In this document: piece by piece, positions 1-8,041 of the stretch | Position numbering within the stretch: the first letter of the stretch is position 1 | How the letters are laid out: the number at the start of each line of letters is the position of its first letter | Origin: Marinibacterium sp. | Lineage (GTDB): Bacteria; Pseudomonadota; Alphaproteobacteria; Rhodobacterales; Rhodobacteraceae | NCBI GenBank assembly: GCA_017643305.1 | Contig: JAEPNQ010000043.1 | Coordinates: 1 to 32,825, forward strand | Reading direction: 5' to 3' | DNA: 32,825 nucleotides | Position numbers and translations under genes: made by a program | Notes under the pieces: generated by a model | Database searches by the model: none | Told to the model about the DNA's origin: nothing | Seen by the model: only the letters and a program-made list of their open reading frames with translations

Positions 1-3
1 ATT

Positions 4-324
4 ATGTCCGAAAAGTTTGAATTTGTTGGGTAATGATCGTTCTTCGTCCATACAGTTCAAAAAACCAAACGTCCGCCGCTCTACAAATTACTGCTGCTGA
101 ACGATGACTACACTCCAATGGAATTCGTGGTCCATATTTTAGAGCGCTTCTTTGGGATGAATCATTCCCAAGCATTTGAAGTCATGCTGACCGTGCACAA
201 GCGTGGCGTGGCCGTGGTTGGCGTGTTTAGCCACGAGATTGCTGAAACCAAGGTCGGTCAGGTCATGGATTTCGCCCGTCGGCACCAGCACCCGCTGCAA
301 TGCACGATGGAAAAAGAAGACTGA
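4..324 (+). CDS. clpS: ATP-dependent Clp protease adaptor ClpS, 5' end disrupted by two compensating frameshifts
   Basis: ClpS delivers N-degron substrates to ClpA/ClpP in the cytoplasm. From about base 67 to the TGA at 322-324 the reading is a classic ClpS core: [44 protein letters not shown], and the C-terminal [11 protein letters not shown]. In that frame stops at 31-36 lie between the core and the ATG at base 4 (MSEKFEFVG...), and the only later ATG (118) falls inside the conserved core, so it is not a credible start. Reading 29-63 one frame over gives [11 protein letters not shown]. One G fewer in GGG (28-30) and one A more in A6 (59-64) would give a normal 106-residue ClpS starting at base 4. 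This is either a sequence error or a damaged gene. The methyltransferase follows 10 bases downstream. Family identity is certain; the state of the 5' end is not. Confidence 0.85.
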
Positions 325-334
325 CCCTCGGATC

Positions 335-1318
335 ATGTCTGTCCGTCTGACGCTGGCCACTTCGGCAGGGTTGTGCATTCCAGAAACCGGCGTAATCGGT
401 GTGTTCGGAGTAACGCCCAATTTTGATCTGTCCACATTGCCGCGGGACAGGGTGGAGCTGATTTTGCGCCACAAGCCCGACTTTGACCATTTCGACAAGC
501 TGGGTTGGCGCGTGGAGACCGAATCATCCGAACGCTATGCCACTGCCGTTGTCGCCTTGCCGCGCGCCAAGTCTGCTGCGCAAGCTGTGATCTGGCATGC
601 GCTGGGCCAGACCGATGGACCCATCTTTGTTGATGGTCTGAAATCCGATGGAATCGATAGCATCCTGAAAGCAGTGCGCACCAAAGTGGGCGTGTTCGGC
701 CCCGTGAGCAAAGCGCATGGCAAGCTGTTCTGGTTCAACGCCACGCAAGATTTGTTTGACGCCTGGCGCCCGATGCAGACCACGTTGGACAACGGCATGG
801 TCACTACGCCGGGCTGCTTTTCCGCTGCCGGGCCAGACCCGGCTTCGATCCTGCTAGCGGAAAGCCTACCTGAAAAGTTGGGCAAGCGGTGCGCCGATCT
901 GGGGGCGGGGTGGGGATACCTCGCCGCGCAGATCCTGAAACGGGAAGAGGTGCATGTGTTGCACCTAGTCGAGGCCGATTTTTCCGCGCTGGAATGCGCG
1001 CGGCAAAACGTACCAGCCCCCCGCGCACAGTTTCACTGGGCCGATGCCCGGAGCTGGGAACCGGAGGAACGGTTGGACGCGGTCATCATGAACCCACCAT
1101 TTCACACCGGGCGCGCAGCAGATCCCAGCTTGGGTAAGGCCTTTATCGTTGCAGCTGCAGATGCTCTTGCACCGCACGGCACGTTGTGGCTGGTGGCCAA
1201 CCGGCATCTGCCCTACGAGACATCAATTGCGGCCCATTTCCGAGATTGGCAGGAAATTACCGGCAATAATCGGTTCAAAGTCCTGCGCGCGACACGACCC
1301 TCTCGCCACCGCCGGTGA
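335..1318 (+). CDS. RsmC-like class I SAM-dependent methyltransferase
   Basis: This 327-residue cytoplasmic protein resembles the 16S rRNA guanine-N2 methyltransferase (RsmC/RsmD) family. An N-terminal half of about 160 residues looks like the degenerate RsmC pseudo-domain. The C-terminal half has SAM-binding motif I (DLGAGWG, residues 188-194) and the catalytic NPPFH motif (253-257), typical of exocyclic-amine methyltransferases. I chose ATG 335 because it lies 10 bases after the clpS stop; the earlier in-frame start at 203 lies wholly inside clpS. No strong ribosome site is visible before 335, so translation may be coupled to clpS. The exact rRNA target is inferred from the family only, and the protein is close to the usual RsmC length. 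Confidence 0.85.
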   Translation: MSVRLTLATSAGLCIPETGVIGVFGVTPNFDLSTLPRDRVELILRHKPDFDHFDKLGWRVETESSERYATAVVALPRAKSAAQAVIWHALGQTDGPIFVDGLKSDGIDSILKAVRTKVGVFGPVSKAHGKLFWFNATQDLFDAWRPMQTTLDNGMVTTPGCFSAAGPDPASILLAESLPEKLGKRCADLGAGWGYLAAQILKREEVHVLHLVEADFSALECARQNVPAPRAQFHWADARSWEPEERLDAVIMNPPFHTGRAADPSLGKAFIVAAADALAPHGTLWLVANRHLPYETSIAAHFRDWQEITGNNRFKVLRATRPSRHRR

Positions 1319-1355
1319 GCTTGGCTAACCTGCCCAAAGCTTCAGGAGACCGCCC

Positions 1356-2156
1356 ATGTCTTTCGCCATTGCCGGAAAAACCGCCATCGTAACCGGAGCG
1401 GCCAATGGAATCGGGCGAGCCATTGCTCGGCATTTTGCCGAGAAGGGTGCAAATGTCGTATTTGCCGACATGGATGAAAAGGGGCTGATCGAAGAGGTTG
1501 GCGAACAGCCTGAAGACAGCAATATCCGCTATTTTGCTGGGGATATGCGGGAACGGCTGGCGGTGGCCAACCTGTTGTCCACCACACTCGATGCCTTTGA
1601 TCAGGTCGATATTCTAGTCAACGCCGCCCGGCAGGTGACCACATCAGATCCGCTGGACCCCGACGACACCAGCGTGACTGCCATGCTAAACCAAAACCTG
1701 ATGCCCGCCGTGCGCCTGACTCAGCAGATCGCCAAACGAATGATCAAACAATCCAGCGGTCAGACCGAGGGGTCGGCGGGCACGATTGTGAATATCTCCT
1801 CCATCGCTGCGCGGCGGACGCATCCGGAGCTTTTGGCCTATTCGGTCAGCACCGCGGCCCTAGACCAGTTCACACGATCCATGGCGGTGGTGCTGGCGCC
1901 GCACCGCATTCGCGTCAATGCTGTGGCCATAGGATCAGTGATGAGCGCGTCGCTGCAAACAACGCTGAAGGAAAACCGCGGCTTCCGGCAGGACATTGAA
2001 GATCACACTCCGCTGTCGCGGATTGCCGCGCCAGGTGAGCTGGCGGAAGCTGTGCAATACCTGGCGTCGGACGCGTCTGCCTTTACAACAGGGCAGGTTC
2101 TGACAGTGGATGGTGGCAGAACGCTGCTTGACCCGGTCGCCGCTCCGGCGCACTAA
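1356..2156 (+). CDS. SDR-family oxidoreductase with altered active site
   Basis: A 266-residue short-chain dehydrogenase/reductase fold. The nucleotide-binding TGAANGIG lies at residues 13-20 and the C-terminal TGQVLTVDGG is the usual FabG-like ending. The active site is unusual. The NNAG motif reads NAAR (89-92), and the catalytic YxxxK reads Y-S-V-S-T, with Thr166 where Lys is expected after Tyr162; the catalytic Ser appears to be Ser149. An AGGAGA ribosome site sits a few bases before ATG 1356. hemF starts 6 bases after the stop, so the two genes are probably co-transcribed. Substrate unknown. With the lysine gone it may have lost classical NAD(P)H chemistry or act as a binding protein. 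Confidence 0.88.
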   Translation: MSFAIAGKTAIVTGAANGIGRAIARHFAEKGANVVFADMDEKGLIEEVGEQPEDSNIRYFAGDMRERLAVANLLSTTLDAFDQVDILVNAARQVTTSDPLDPDDTSVTAMLNQNLMPAVRLTQQIAKRMIKQSSGQTEGSAGTIVNISSIAARRTHPELLAYSVSTAALDQFTRSMAVVLAPHRIRVNAVAIGSVMSASLQTTLKENRGFRQDIEDHTPLSRIAAPGELAEAVQYLASDASAFTTGQVLTVDGGRTLLDPVAAPAH

Positions 2157-2162
2157 CCAGAT

Positions 2163-3053
2163 ATGACAGATTTTTCGACTGAAAAGGCAACGGCTGCCGC
2201 GTGGTTCCGCCAGTTGCGTGATGAGATTGTGGCCGCATTCGAAGGCCTTGAAGACAAGCATGCCACTGGCCCGCTCAGTGATGCTGCGCCTGGGCGGTTT
2301 GAGGTGACTGAAACTCGGCGCGCGTCAGACGGTGATAGTGACTCCGGCGGCGGGCTGATGAGCGTCATGCGCGGTGGGCGCGTGTTCGAGAAAGTGGGCG
2401 TCAACGTATCAGAGGTTTATGGCACGCTGTCTGATCGGGCGCAGGCGGCGATGATGGCACGCAAGGGTCTCCCGGGGATGAAGGATGATTCACGGTTCTG
2501 GGCATCCGGCATTTCGCTAGTGGCCCACATGCAGAACCCCCATGCACCAGCCGTGCACATGAACACGCGCATGTTCTGGACGCCGCATGCTTGGTGGTTC
2601 GGGGGAGGGTCAGATTTGAACCCTTGTATCGAATATGACGAAGATACCGCCCATTTCCATGCCACGCAGAAGGCGCATCTGGATGCGCACGGGGCCGATC
2701 TGTATCCGCGGTTGAAAGCATGGGCGGATGAATATTTCTATATTCCACATCGCAAGCGAGCGCGTGGAGTTGGCGGGATATTCATGGACGATCAGTGCAG
2801 CGGCGACTGGGACGCAGATTTTGCGCTGACCCAAGATATCGGTCGCGCTTTTCTGCATGCCTATGTTCCGCTGGTGGAAAAACGGCGTGTGCAAACCTGG
2901 GACGATGCAGACAAGGATGCACAGCTGGTACATCGTGGGCTTTATGCGGAGTATAACCTTGTTTATGACCGGGGCACCAAGTTTGGTTTGGAAACGGGAC
3001 ATGATGCCAATGCGGTGTTGATGAGTTTGCCGCCATTGGCGAAGTGGGTTTGA
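2163..3053 (+). CDS. hemF: Oxygen-dependent coproporphyrinogen III oxidase
   Basis: HemF converts coproporphyrinogen III to protoporphyrinogen IX with O2 in the cytoplasm, a late step of heme (and bacteriochlorophyll) synthesis. The 296-residue product carries the family landmarks: a substrate-region His in AVHMNTRMF (about 130-138), WWFGGGSDLNP (144-154), HRKRARGVGGIFMDD (196-210) and, near the end, LVYDRGTKFGLETG and MSLPPLAKW. Ending just after LPPLAKW is usual for alphaproteobacterial HemF, so it is not truncated. The start lies 6 bases after the SDR gene. A hairpin without a clear U-tract follows the stop. Identity is secure. Confidence 0.97.
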   Translation: MTDFSTEKATAAAWFRQLRDEIVAAFEGLEDKHATGPLSDAAPGRFEVTETRRASDGDSDSGGGLMSVMRGGRVFEKVGVNVSEVYGTLSDRAQAAMMARKGLPGMKDDSRFWASGISLVAHMQNPHAPAVHMNTRMFWTPHAWWFGGGSDLNPCIEYDEDTAHFHATQKAHLDAHGADLYPRLKAWADEYFYIPHRKRARGVGGIFMDDQCSGDWDADFALTQDIGRAFLHAYVPLVEKRRVQTWDDADKDAQLVHRGLYAEYNLVYDRGTKFGLETGHDANAVLMSLPPLAKWV

Positions 3054-3063
3054 GCCTGAGATC

Positions 3064-3082
3064 GGAAACTCTCAAAGTTTCC
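3064..3082 (+). terminator. Possible hairpin terminator after hemF
   Basis: GGAAACT (3064-3070) pairs perfectly with AGTTTCC (3076-3082) around a 5-base loop, 11 bases after the hemF stop, in the 103-base gap before the HDAC-like gene. No run of T follows, so it may be a weak or factor-dependent terminator, or only a transcript-end stabiliser. Confidence 0.35.
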
Positions 3083-3156
3083 GGCCAGGACTTCTTGAAA
3101 AAATCCGATGCCAGTACCGTCTTGCCGCCTTTGTACCCCATTGTTAGCGTGGCCCA

Positions 3157-4083
3157 ATGACAACCGCCTTGCTGACCCACGCTGATTGCCTCCAACATCA
3201 AACGCCTGACGGGCATCCAGAACGGGTGGCCCGGCTGGAACATTTGCTGCACGCCCTGGAGCCCCTGGACCTGCAGCGAGTCACCGCGCCTTTGGCAGCG
3301 GAAGATGACATTCTGCGGGTGCACCCGGCGGACTATCTGGCAGAAATACGTCAAAAATCCCCGTCCACAGAGGCTGTGGCGCTGGACGCAGATACCTGGA
3401 TGTCGCCCGGTAGCCTGCATGCAGCTTTCCGGGCAGCGGGGGCGGCTGTTCGCGCGGTAGATATGGTTTTGGGCGGGGAAACCGCCAATGCCTTTGCTGC
3501 AGTTCGTCCGCCAGGGCACCATGCCGAGACCGCCACACCTATGGGCTTTTGCCTGTTTGGTAACGCTGCGATCGCAGCCAAACACGCTTTGGATCATCAC
3601 GGGCTGGCGCGGGTGGCTGTGGTGGATTTCGACGTGCATCATGGCAACGGTACGCAGGATTTGCTGTGGGATGAGAAACGCGCGCTGCTGATCACGTCGC
3701 AGCAGATGCCGTTGTGGCCTGGATCGGGCCGCCCGGAGGAAGACGGCGCGTATGAAAATATCCTGAACATTCCGCTGGCGCCGGAGACCGGAGGGCGGGA
3801 GATGCGCGCAGCGTATGAGGGGCTGGCTTTTCCGCAACTGCGGGATTTTGAGCCGGAGCTTATCATCATCTCCGCCGGGTTCGACGCCCACCAGGCCGAT
3901 CCGTTGGCGAACCTGAATTGGAACACAGATGATTTCCGCTGGCTGACGCGACAGCTTTGCGCGCTGGCAGATGAGCTGTGTTCGGGGCGGATTGTATCGC
4001 TGCTGGAAGGCGGGTACGACCTTGCCGCGCTGGCTGAGGCCGCGCGCGCACATGTAGAAGAATTGATAGAGGCCGGGGCATGA
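3157..4083 (+). CDS. Histone-deacetylase-family zinc amidohydrolase (AcuC/acetylpolyamine hydrolase-like)
   Basis: A 308-residue member of the arginase/HDAC superfamily that removes acyl groups from amino substrates in the cytoplasm. The active site is complete: PDGHPER near the N-terminus, RPPGHH (117-122; catalytic His pair), DFDVHHGNGTQ (157-167; zinc ligands Asp159 and His161), AGFDAH (third zinc ligand Asp243) and LLEGGYD (282-288). The stop overlaps the xseB start in an ATGA, so the gene heads a tightly coupled block with xseB, ispA and dxs. This order recurs in Rhodobacterales, but the physiological substrate is not clear; acetylated polyamines or acyl-lysines are family-based guesses. 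Confidence 0.92.
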   Translation: MTTALLTHADCLQHQTPDGHPERVARLEHLLHALEPLDLQRVTAPLAAEDDILRVHPADYLAEIRQKSPSTEAVALDADTWMSPGSLHAAFRAAGAAVRAVDMVLGGETANAFAAVRPPGHHAETATPMGFCLFGNAAIAAKHALDHHGLARVAVVDFDVHHGNGTQDLLWDEKRALLITSQQMPLWPGSGRPEEDGAYENILNIPLAPETGGREMRAAYEGLAFPQLRDFEPELIIISAGFDAHQADPLANLNWNTDDFRWLTRQLCALADELCSGRIVSLLEGGYDLAALAEAARAHVEELIEAGA

Positions 4084-4322
4084 CCGACAAACCTGTCAGT
4101 GAAATGAGTTTTGAAGAAGCGATGCGGGAACTGGAAACAGTAGTTGATCAGCTGGAACGCGGGGATGTGGCCTTGGATGCCTCCATTGCGCTGTATGAAC
4201 GCGGGTCTACGTTGAAGAAGCGATGCGAGGATGAGCTCAAGCGCGCGGAGGAAAAGGTTGCTGCGATCACGCTGGACACGGACGGCACGCCCACTGGAAC
4301 CAAGCCGGTCGAAGGGCTCTGA
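4080..4322 (+). CDS. xseB: Exodeoxyribonuclease VII small subunit
   Basis: XseB is the small subunit that, in several copies, caps the XseA catalytic subunit of exonuclease VII, a single-strand DNA exonuclease. The 80-residue protein has the family core: SFEEAMRELETVVDQLERGDVAL near the start (residues 10-32), then SIALYERGSTLKKRCEDELKRAEEKV. Length and helical-hairpin character fit. The start ATG overlaps the preceding stop (ATGA), and its stop TGA overlaps the ispA ATG by one base (TGATG), so translation of the three is probably coupled. xseA is not in the window. Confidence 0.95.
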   Translation: MTDKPVSEMSFEEAMRELETVVDQLERGDVALDASIALYERGSTLKKRCEDELKRAEEKVAAITLDTDGTPTGTKPVEGL

Positions 4323-5182
4323 TGTTCCCCGACACCCTGCGCGCGGACGCAGCTTTGGCCAAGGCGCATCTGCATTCTGCAATTGTTGGCCAGGATCAAT
4401 TGGCCGAAGCCATGCGCTATGCCACCAATGGCGGCAAGGGGCTGCGGGCCTTTCTGGTTTGTGAAAGCGCGCGACTGCACGGTGTTGGCCAGGAGAGGTA
4501 TGTCGGGCCCGCCGCCGCCATTGAGGCCATGCACGCTTATTCTCTGGTGCATGATGATATGCCGTGCATGGATGATGACGACCTGCGCCGGGGCCAGCCA
4601 ACGGTGCATCGCAAGTGGGACGATGCGACTGCGGTTCTGGTCGGCGATGCCTTGCAAGCGTTGGCGTTTGAGCTTGTGTCGCATCCGTCCTGCGGGTCGG
4701 CCAAGGTGCGAACCGATCTGGCACTCAATCTGGCCCGGGCCGCCGGGGCGCAGGGCATGGTGCGCGGCCAAGCGTTGGACATGGCGGCCGAAACCGCAGC
4801 GGACCCTTTGACGCTGGAAGAGATCACGATCCTTCAGGCGGGCAAAACCGGTGCTTTGATAGAATGGTCAGCCATGGCAGGCGCGGTTCTGGCAGGGGCG
4901 GATACTGCCCCATTGCGGGCTTATGCGCAGGCACTGGGGCTGGCATTTCAAATTGCTGATGACTTGCTGGACGTGGAAGCGACGATGGAACAGACAGGCA
5001 AGGCCACGGGCAAGGATGCCATGGCCGGAAAAGCCACCTTTGTTTCGCTGCTTGGGGTTGATGGGGCGAAACGCCGCGCAGCTGCGCTAGTGGAATCTGC
5101 CGAAGATGCCTTAGCTGAATATGGTGAGGGCGCCCATAGCTTGCGAGAAGCCGCGCGCTTCGTTATTTCGCGCGATAGCTAG
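4322..5182 (+). CDS. ispA: Farnesyl/geranyl diphosphate synthase
   Basis: A short-chain trans-prenyl diphosphate synthase that condenses IPP with DMAPP/GPP to make farnesyl diphosphate for ubiquinone, carotenoid and undecaprenyl precursors. The 286-residue protein has GGKGLR (residues 37-42), the first aspartate-rich motif DDMPCMDDDD (78-87), GKTGALI, and the second aspartate-rich motif DDLLD (213-217) within FQIADDLLDVE. It starts by one-base overlap with xseB and is followed 21 bases later by dxs, so the supply and use of isoprenoid units are encoded together. Confidence 0.95.
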   Translation: MFPDTLRADAALAKAHLHSAIVGQDQLAEAMRYATNGGKGLRAFLVCESARLHGVGQERYVGPAAAIEAMHAYSLVHDDMPCMDDDDLRRGQPTVHRKWDDATAVLVGDALQALAFELVSHPSCGSAKVRTDLALNLARAAGAQGMVRGQALDMAAETAADPLTLEEITILQAGKTGALIEWSAMAGAVLAGADTAPLRAYAQALGLAFQIADDLLDVEATMEQTGKATGKDAMAGKATFVSLLGVDGAKRRAAALVESAEDALAEYGEGAHSLREAARFVISRDS

Positions 5183-5203
5183 TCCGCCAAAAGGGACGCG
5201 CCG

Positions 5204-7132
5204 ATGAACGACAAACCGCATACACCACTGCTTGACCGGGTAAACCGACCCGCCGACCTGCACCAGTTGTCCGACACGCAATTGGTCCAGCTGGCACATG
5301 AACTACGTGCAGAGACCGTTTCCGCCGTGTCGGAAACCGGCGGACATCTGGGCGCCGGGCTGGGCGTAGTGGAATTGACCGTGGCCTTACATGCCGTGTT
5401 CGACGCGCCGCGCGACAAGATCATATGGGATGTAGGGCACCAGTGCTACCCCCATAAGATCCTGACCGAGCGCCGGGACCGCATCCGCACCCTTCGCCAG
5501 AAAGACGGGTTGTCCGGGTTCACCAAGCGTAAAGAAAGCCCGTATGACCCCTTTGGGGCTGCGCATTCTTCTACTTCCATCAGCGCGACGCTAGGTTTTG
5601 CCACAGCGCGCGATCTGGGTGGAATCACTGCCGAAGGCATTGGTGATTGCATCGCGGTGATCGGCGATGGCGCGATGAGCGCGGGCATGGCGTTTGAGGC
5701 GATGAACAACGCCGGTCACCTGAACAAGCGGATGATCGTCATCCTGAACGACAATGAAATGTCGATCGCACCGGCCGTTGGAGCGCTGTCCTCGTATTTG
5801 TCCAAACTATACGCCGAAGAACCGTTTCAGGAACTGAAAGCCGCTGCCAAGGGGGCCGTTTCGCTATTGCCGGAACCGTTCCGCGAAGGGGCGCGGCGGG
5901 CCAAAGACATGCTCAAGAGCATGACTGTGGGCGGCACGTTGTTCGAAGCTCTTGGGCTGAGTTACCTAGGCCCTATAGATGGGCATGATCTGGACCAGCT
6001 GTTGCCGGTGCTGCGAACAGTCCGCGACAGGGCAACCGGCCCAGTGCTGCTGCATGTCATTACCAAGAAGGGCAAGGGTTATGCCCCAGCAGAACAAGCC
6101 CGTGACAAGGGCCATGCAACGGCCAAGTTCGATGTTCTGACAGGCAAGCAGTTCAAGGCACCTTCGAATGCGCCCGGCTATACCAAGGTGTTCGCCCAGA
6201 CCCTGGTGGATGAAGCCGCGCGGGACGACAAGATCGTTGCCGTCACGGCGGCGATGCCTGATGGCACGGGGCTGAACCTGTTTGCCGAACGTTACCCATC
6301 GCGGTGTTTCGACGTGGGGATCGCCGAACAGCATGGCGTAACCTTCAGCGCGGCTTTGGCTGCGGGTGGGATGAAGCCCTTCTGCGCGATGTATTCCACG
6401 TTCCTGCAGCGCGGGTATGACCAAGTGGTACATGACGTGGCCATCCAGGGCCTGCCAGTGCGCTTTGCGATAGACCGTGCTGGCCTGGTAGGGGCCGACG
6501 GGGCCACCCATGCGGGTAGTTTCGACATTGCCTATCTGACCAATCTGCCGGGGTTCGTAGTGATGGCCGCCTCTGATGAGGCGGAGTTGCGCCATATGGT
6601 GGCCACGGCTGCGGCCTATGATGATGGGCCCATCGCCTTCCGATTCCCGCGTGGCGAAGGCGTTGGCGTAGACCTGCCGGAACGTGGTGAGGTTCTGCAG
6701 ATCGGCAAGGGCCGCATCGTGCGCGCCGGAGGCGGCGTTGCCATCCTGTCACTAGGCACGCGGTTGGCAGAGGCGGAAAAGGCTGCGGACGCGCTGGCTG
6801 GGCGAGGGATTAACCCAACGGTGGCTGATGCGCGGTTTGCCAAACCGCTGGATCGGGACCTGGTGCTGGACCTGGCAGACCGGCATGACGCATTAATTAC
6901 GGTCGAAGAAGGGGTTGTTGGCGGGTTTGGGTCCCATGTGATGCAGCTGCTGTCAGACGAAGGTGTCTTGGACACCGGACTAAAGGTGCGATCCATGGTC
7001 CTGCCTGACGTGTTTCTTGATCAGGCCAATCCGACGGACATGTACGCGCAGGCCGGGCTGAATGCCGAGCAAATCGAAACGAAGGTTCTGGATTTGCTGG
7101 GTGTAGCATCACTTAGCGGAAAGCGTGCTTGA
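5204..7132 (+). CDS. dxs: 1-deoxy-D-xylulose-5-phosphate synthase
   Basis: DXS is the thiamine-diphosphate enzyme that joins pyruvate and glyceraldehyde 3-phosphate, the first step of the MEP isoprenoid pathway; DXP also feeds thiamine and pyridoxal. At 642 residues it has normal length. Visible motifs are GGHLG (46-50), [10 protein letters not shown] (77-86), AAHSSTSIS (119-127), the ThDP/Mg motif GDGAMSAGM (154-162) with N182/D183, and in the second half [13 protein letters not shown] with the catalytic Glu. An AAGGG ribosome site precedes ATG 5204. It is the last gene of the HDAC-xseB-ispA-dxs block. No classical terminator is visible after the stop. Confidence 0.97.
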   Translation: MNDKPHTPLLDRVNRPADLHQLSDTQLVQLAHELRAETVSAVSETGGHLGAGLGVVELTVALHAVFDAPRDKIIWDVGHQCYPHKILTERRDRIRTLRQKDGLSGFTKRKESPYDPFGAAHSSTSISATLGFATARDLGGITAEGIGDCIAVIGDGAMSAGMAFEAMNNAGHLNKRMIVILNDNEMSIAPAVGALSSYLSKLYAEEPFQELKAAAKGAVSLLPEPFREGARRAKDMLKSMTVGGTLFEALGLSYLGPIDGHDLDQLLPVLRTVRDRATGPVLLHVITKKGKGYAPAEQARDKGHATAKFDVLTGKQFKAPSNAPGYTKVFAQTLVDEAARDDKIVAVTAAMPDGTGLNLFAERYPSRCFDVGIAEQHGVTFSAALAAGGMKPFCAMYSTFLQRGYDQVVHDVAIQGLPVRFAIDRAGLVGADGATHAGSFDIAYLTNLPGFVVMAASDEAELRHMVATAAAYDDGPIAFRFPRGEGVGVDLPERGEVLQIGKGRIVRAGGGVAILSLGTRLAEAEKAADALAGRGINPTVADARFAKPLDRDLVLDLADRHDALITVEEGVVGGFGSHVMQLLSDEGVLDTGLKVRSMVLPDVFLDQANPTDMYAQAGLNAEQIETKVLDLLGVASLSGKRA

Positions 7133-7228
7133 CCATGGATAGCCTGCGGATTCCAGCTCTTCACAGAAATGGTAGCGATTGATTAAAATCCATGGCGGTA
7201 AGACTGTTCTTGGTGGGCTGAGCAAAAG

Positions 7229-7958
7229 ATGGCCACGGGTTTTTTGAAACGCATTTTTGGTGCCGGAGGGCGGTTTTCACCCGCTGCGCCGGACCAACCC
7301 CTTTTTGTCATTGGTGATCTGCATGGCCGGGCTGACCTGCTGGACAAGTTGCTAGACCAAGCACGCGATGGTGAGCAGATCATCTGTGTTGGTGATTATG
7401 TGGACCGGGGTGAAAACAGTGCAGATGTTCTTGCCCGGTTGCACGAAACCCCTGACATCCTGTGCCTGAAGGGCAACCACGAAGACATGCTGCTGGCATT
7501 TTTTGGACGATCCCGAAAATGCCGGGCCACGCTGGCTGCGGTATGGCGGGTTGCAGACACTGGCCAACTTTGGGGTTCCAGGCATCAGTGAACGCATGCG
7601 GGGTGGTGAACTGACTGCTGCACGCGATGAGATGGTCAAACGCATGGGGAATGCGCAGGTTGATTGGTTGCAGACCATGCCTTTGTTTTATGAGACCGGT
7701 AATGTTGCGATTGTGCACGCGGGTGCCGACCCGGTTTGCCCCATTGCCCAGCAGTCCAATACGGTGTTGATGTGGGGGCATCCGGAATTTCGAAAAACCA
7801 CACGCCCAGATGGGATCTGGGTGGTGCATGGCCATACGATTGTGGATGAACCGATGGTGAAGAACGGACGAATATCAGTAGACACTGGGGCTTATGCGAC
7901 CGGACGGCTGACAGCAGCCCGCTTTGGTACCGACGGTATTGAATTCATCCGGGCGTAA
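7229..7958 (+). pseudogene. PPP-family serine/threonine-type metallophosphatase, one-base frameshift
   Basis: Two overlapping frames together make one PPP-like phosphatase (PrpA/PrpB/ApaH-type dinuclear metal enzyme). Frame one, from ATG 7229, holds GDLHGR (residues 29-34), GDYVDRG (55-61) and GNHE (82-85). The rest, ending at 7958, holds HAGAD, WGHPEF, VVHGHTIV and SVDTGAYATG. The break is at the T6 run 7499-7504: one T fewer gives AFLDDPENAGPRW and a continuous protein of about 242 residues, the expected size. All metal-binding motifs remain, so the gene was recently intact or the extra T is a sequencing error. As written, translation stops at 7591 and lacks the distal metal-binding motifs. 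It stands alone between dxs and the polysaccharide locus. Confidence 0.85.
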
Positions 7959-7974
7959 TTGAAGCGGGTTCCGC

Positions 7975-7990
7975 TTAACCCCCTGTTAAC
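7975..7990 (+). promoter_or_regulatory. CtrA-type box before sugar transferase
   Basis: TTAA (7975-7978), seven bases, then TTAAC (7986-7990) is a perfect match to the CtrA box TTAA-N7-TTAAC of alphaproteobacteria. It lies in the short gap before the sugar transferase, and its last base is 52 bases before ATG 8042. TAACAT (8003-8008) downstream may contribute to a -10 element. Binding by CtrA is inferred from the consensus and the paired site at 9901. Confidence 0.65.
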
Positions 7991-8041
7991 CAAGGGTATG
8001 GCTAACATCCGGTAAACGCCTGATGACAAGCCTTGCCCGCC

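Noticed and set aside
118-324. A 68-residue clpS starting at ATG 118.
   Set aside because: This start lies inside the conserved NDDYTPMEF core, and homology continues upstream in the same frame to about base 67.
203-334. Upstream extension of the methyltransferase to ATG 203.
   Set aside because: The extension lies within clpS in another frame and has no family similarity; ATG 335 fits the family start.
2782-4053. Long minus-strand open frame (423 codons) opposite hemF and the HDAC-like gene.
   Set aside because: It has no recognisable domains and low-complexity composition typical of an antisense shadow, and it opposes two well-supported genes.
3639-4724. Minus-strand open frame (361 codons) opposite the HDAC-like gene, xseB and ispA.
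   Set aside because: It is a shadow of three overlapping real genes, with composition unlike a protein.
7133-7195. CCATGGAT (7133-7140) and ATCCATGG (7188-7195) form an 8-base inverted repeat after dxs.
   Set aside because: The arms are 47 bases apart and each contains the self-palindrome CCATGG; there is no T-run and no second copy. It may be chance.
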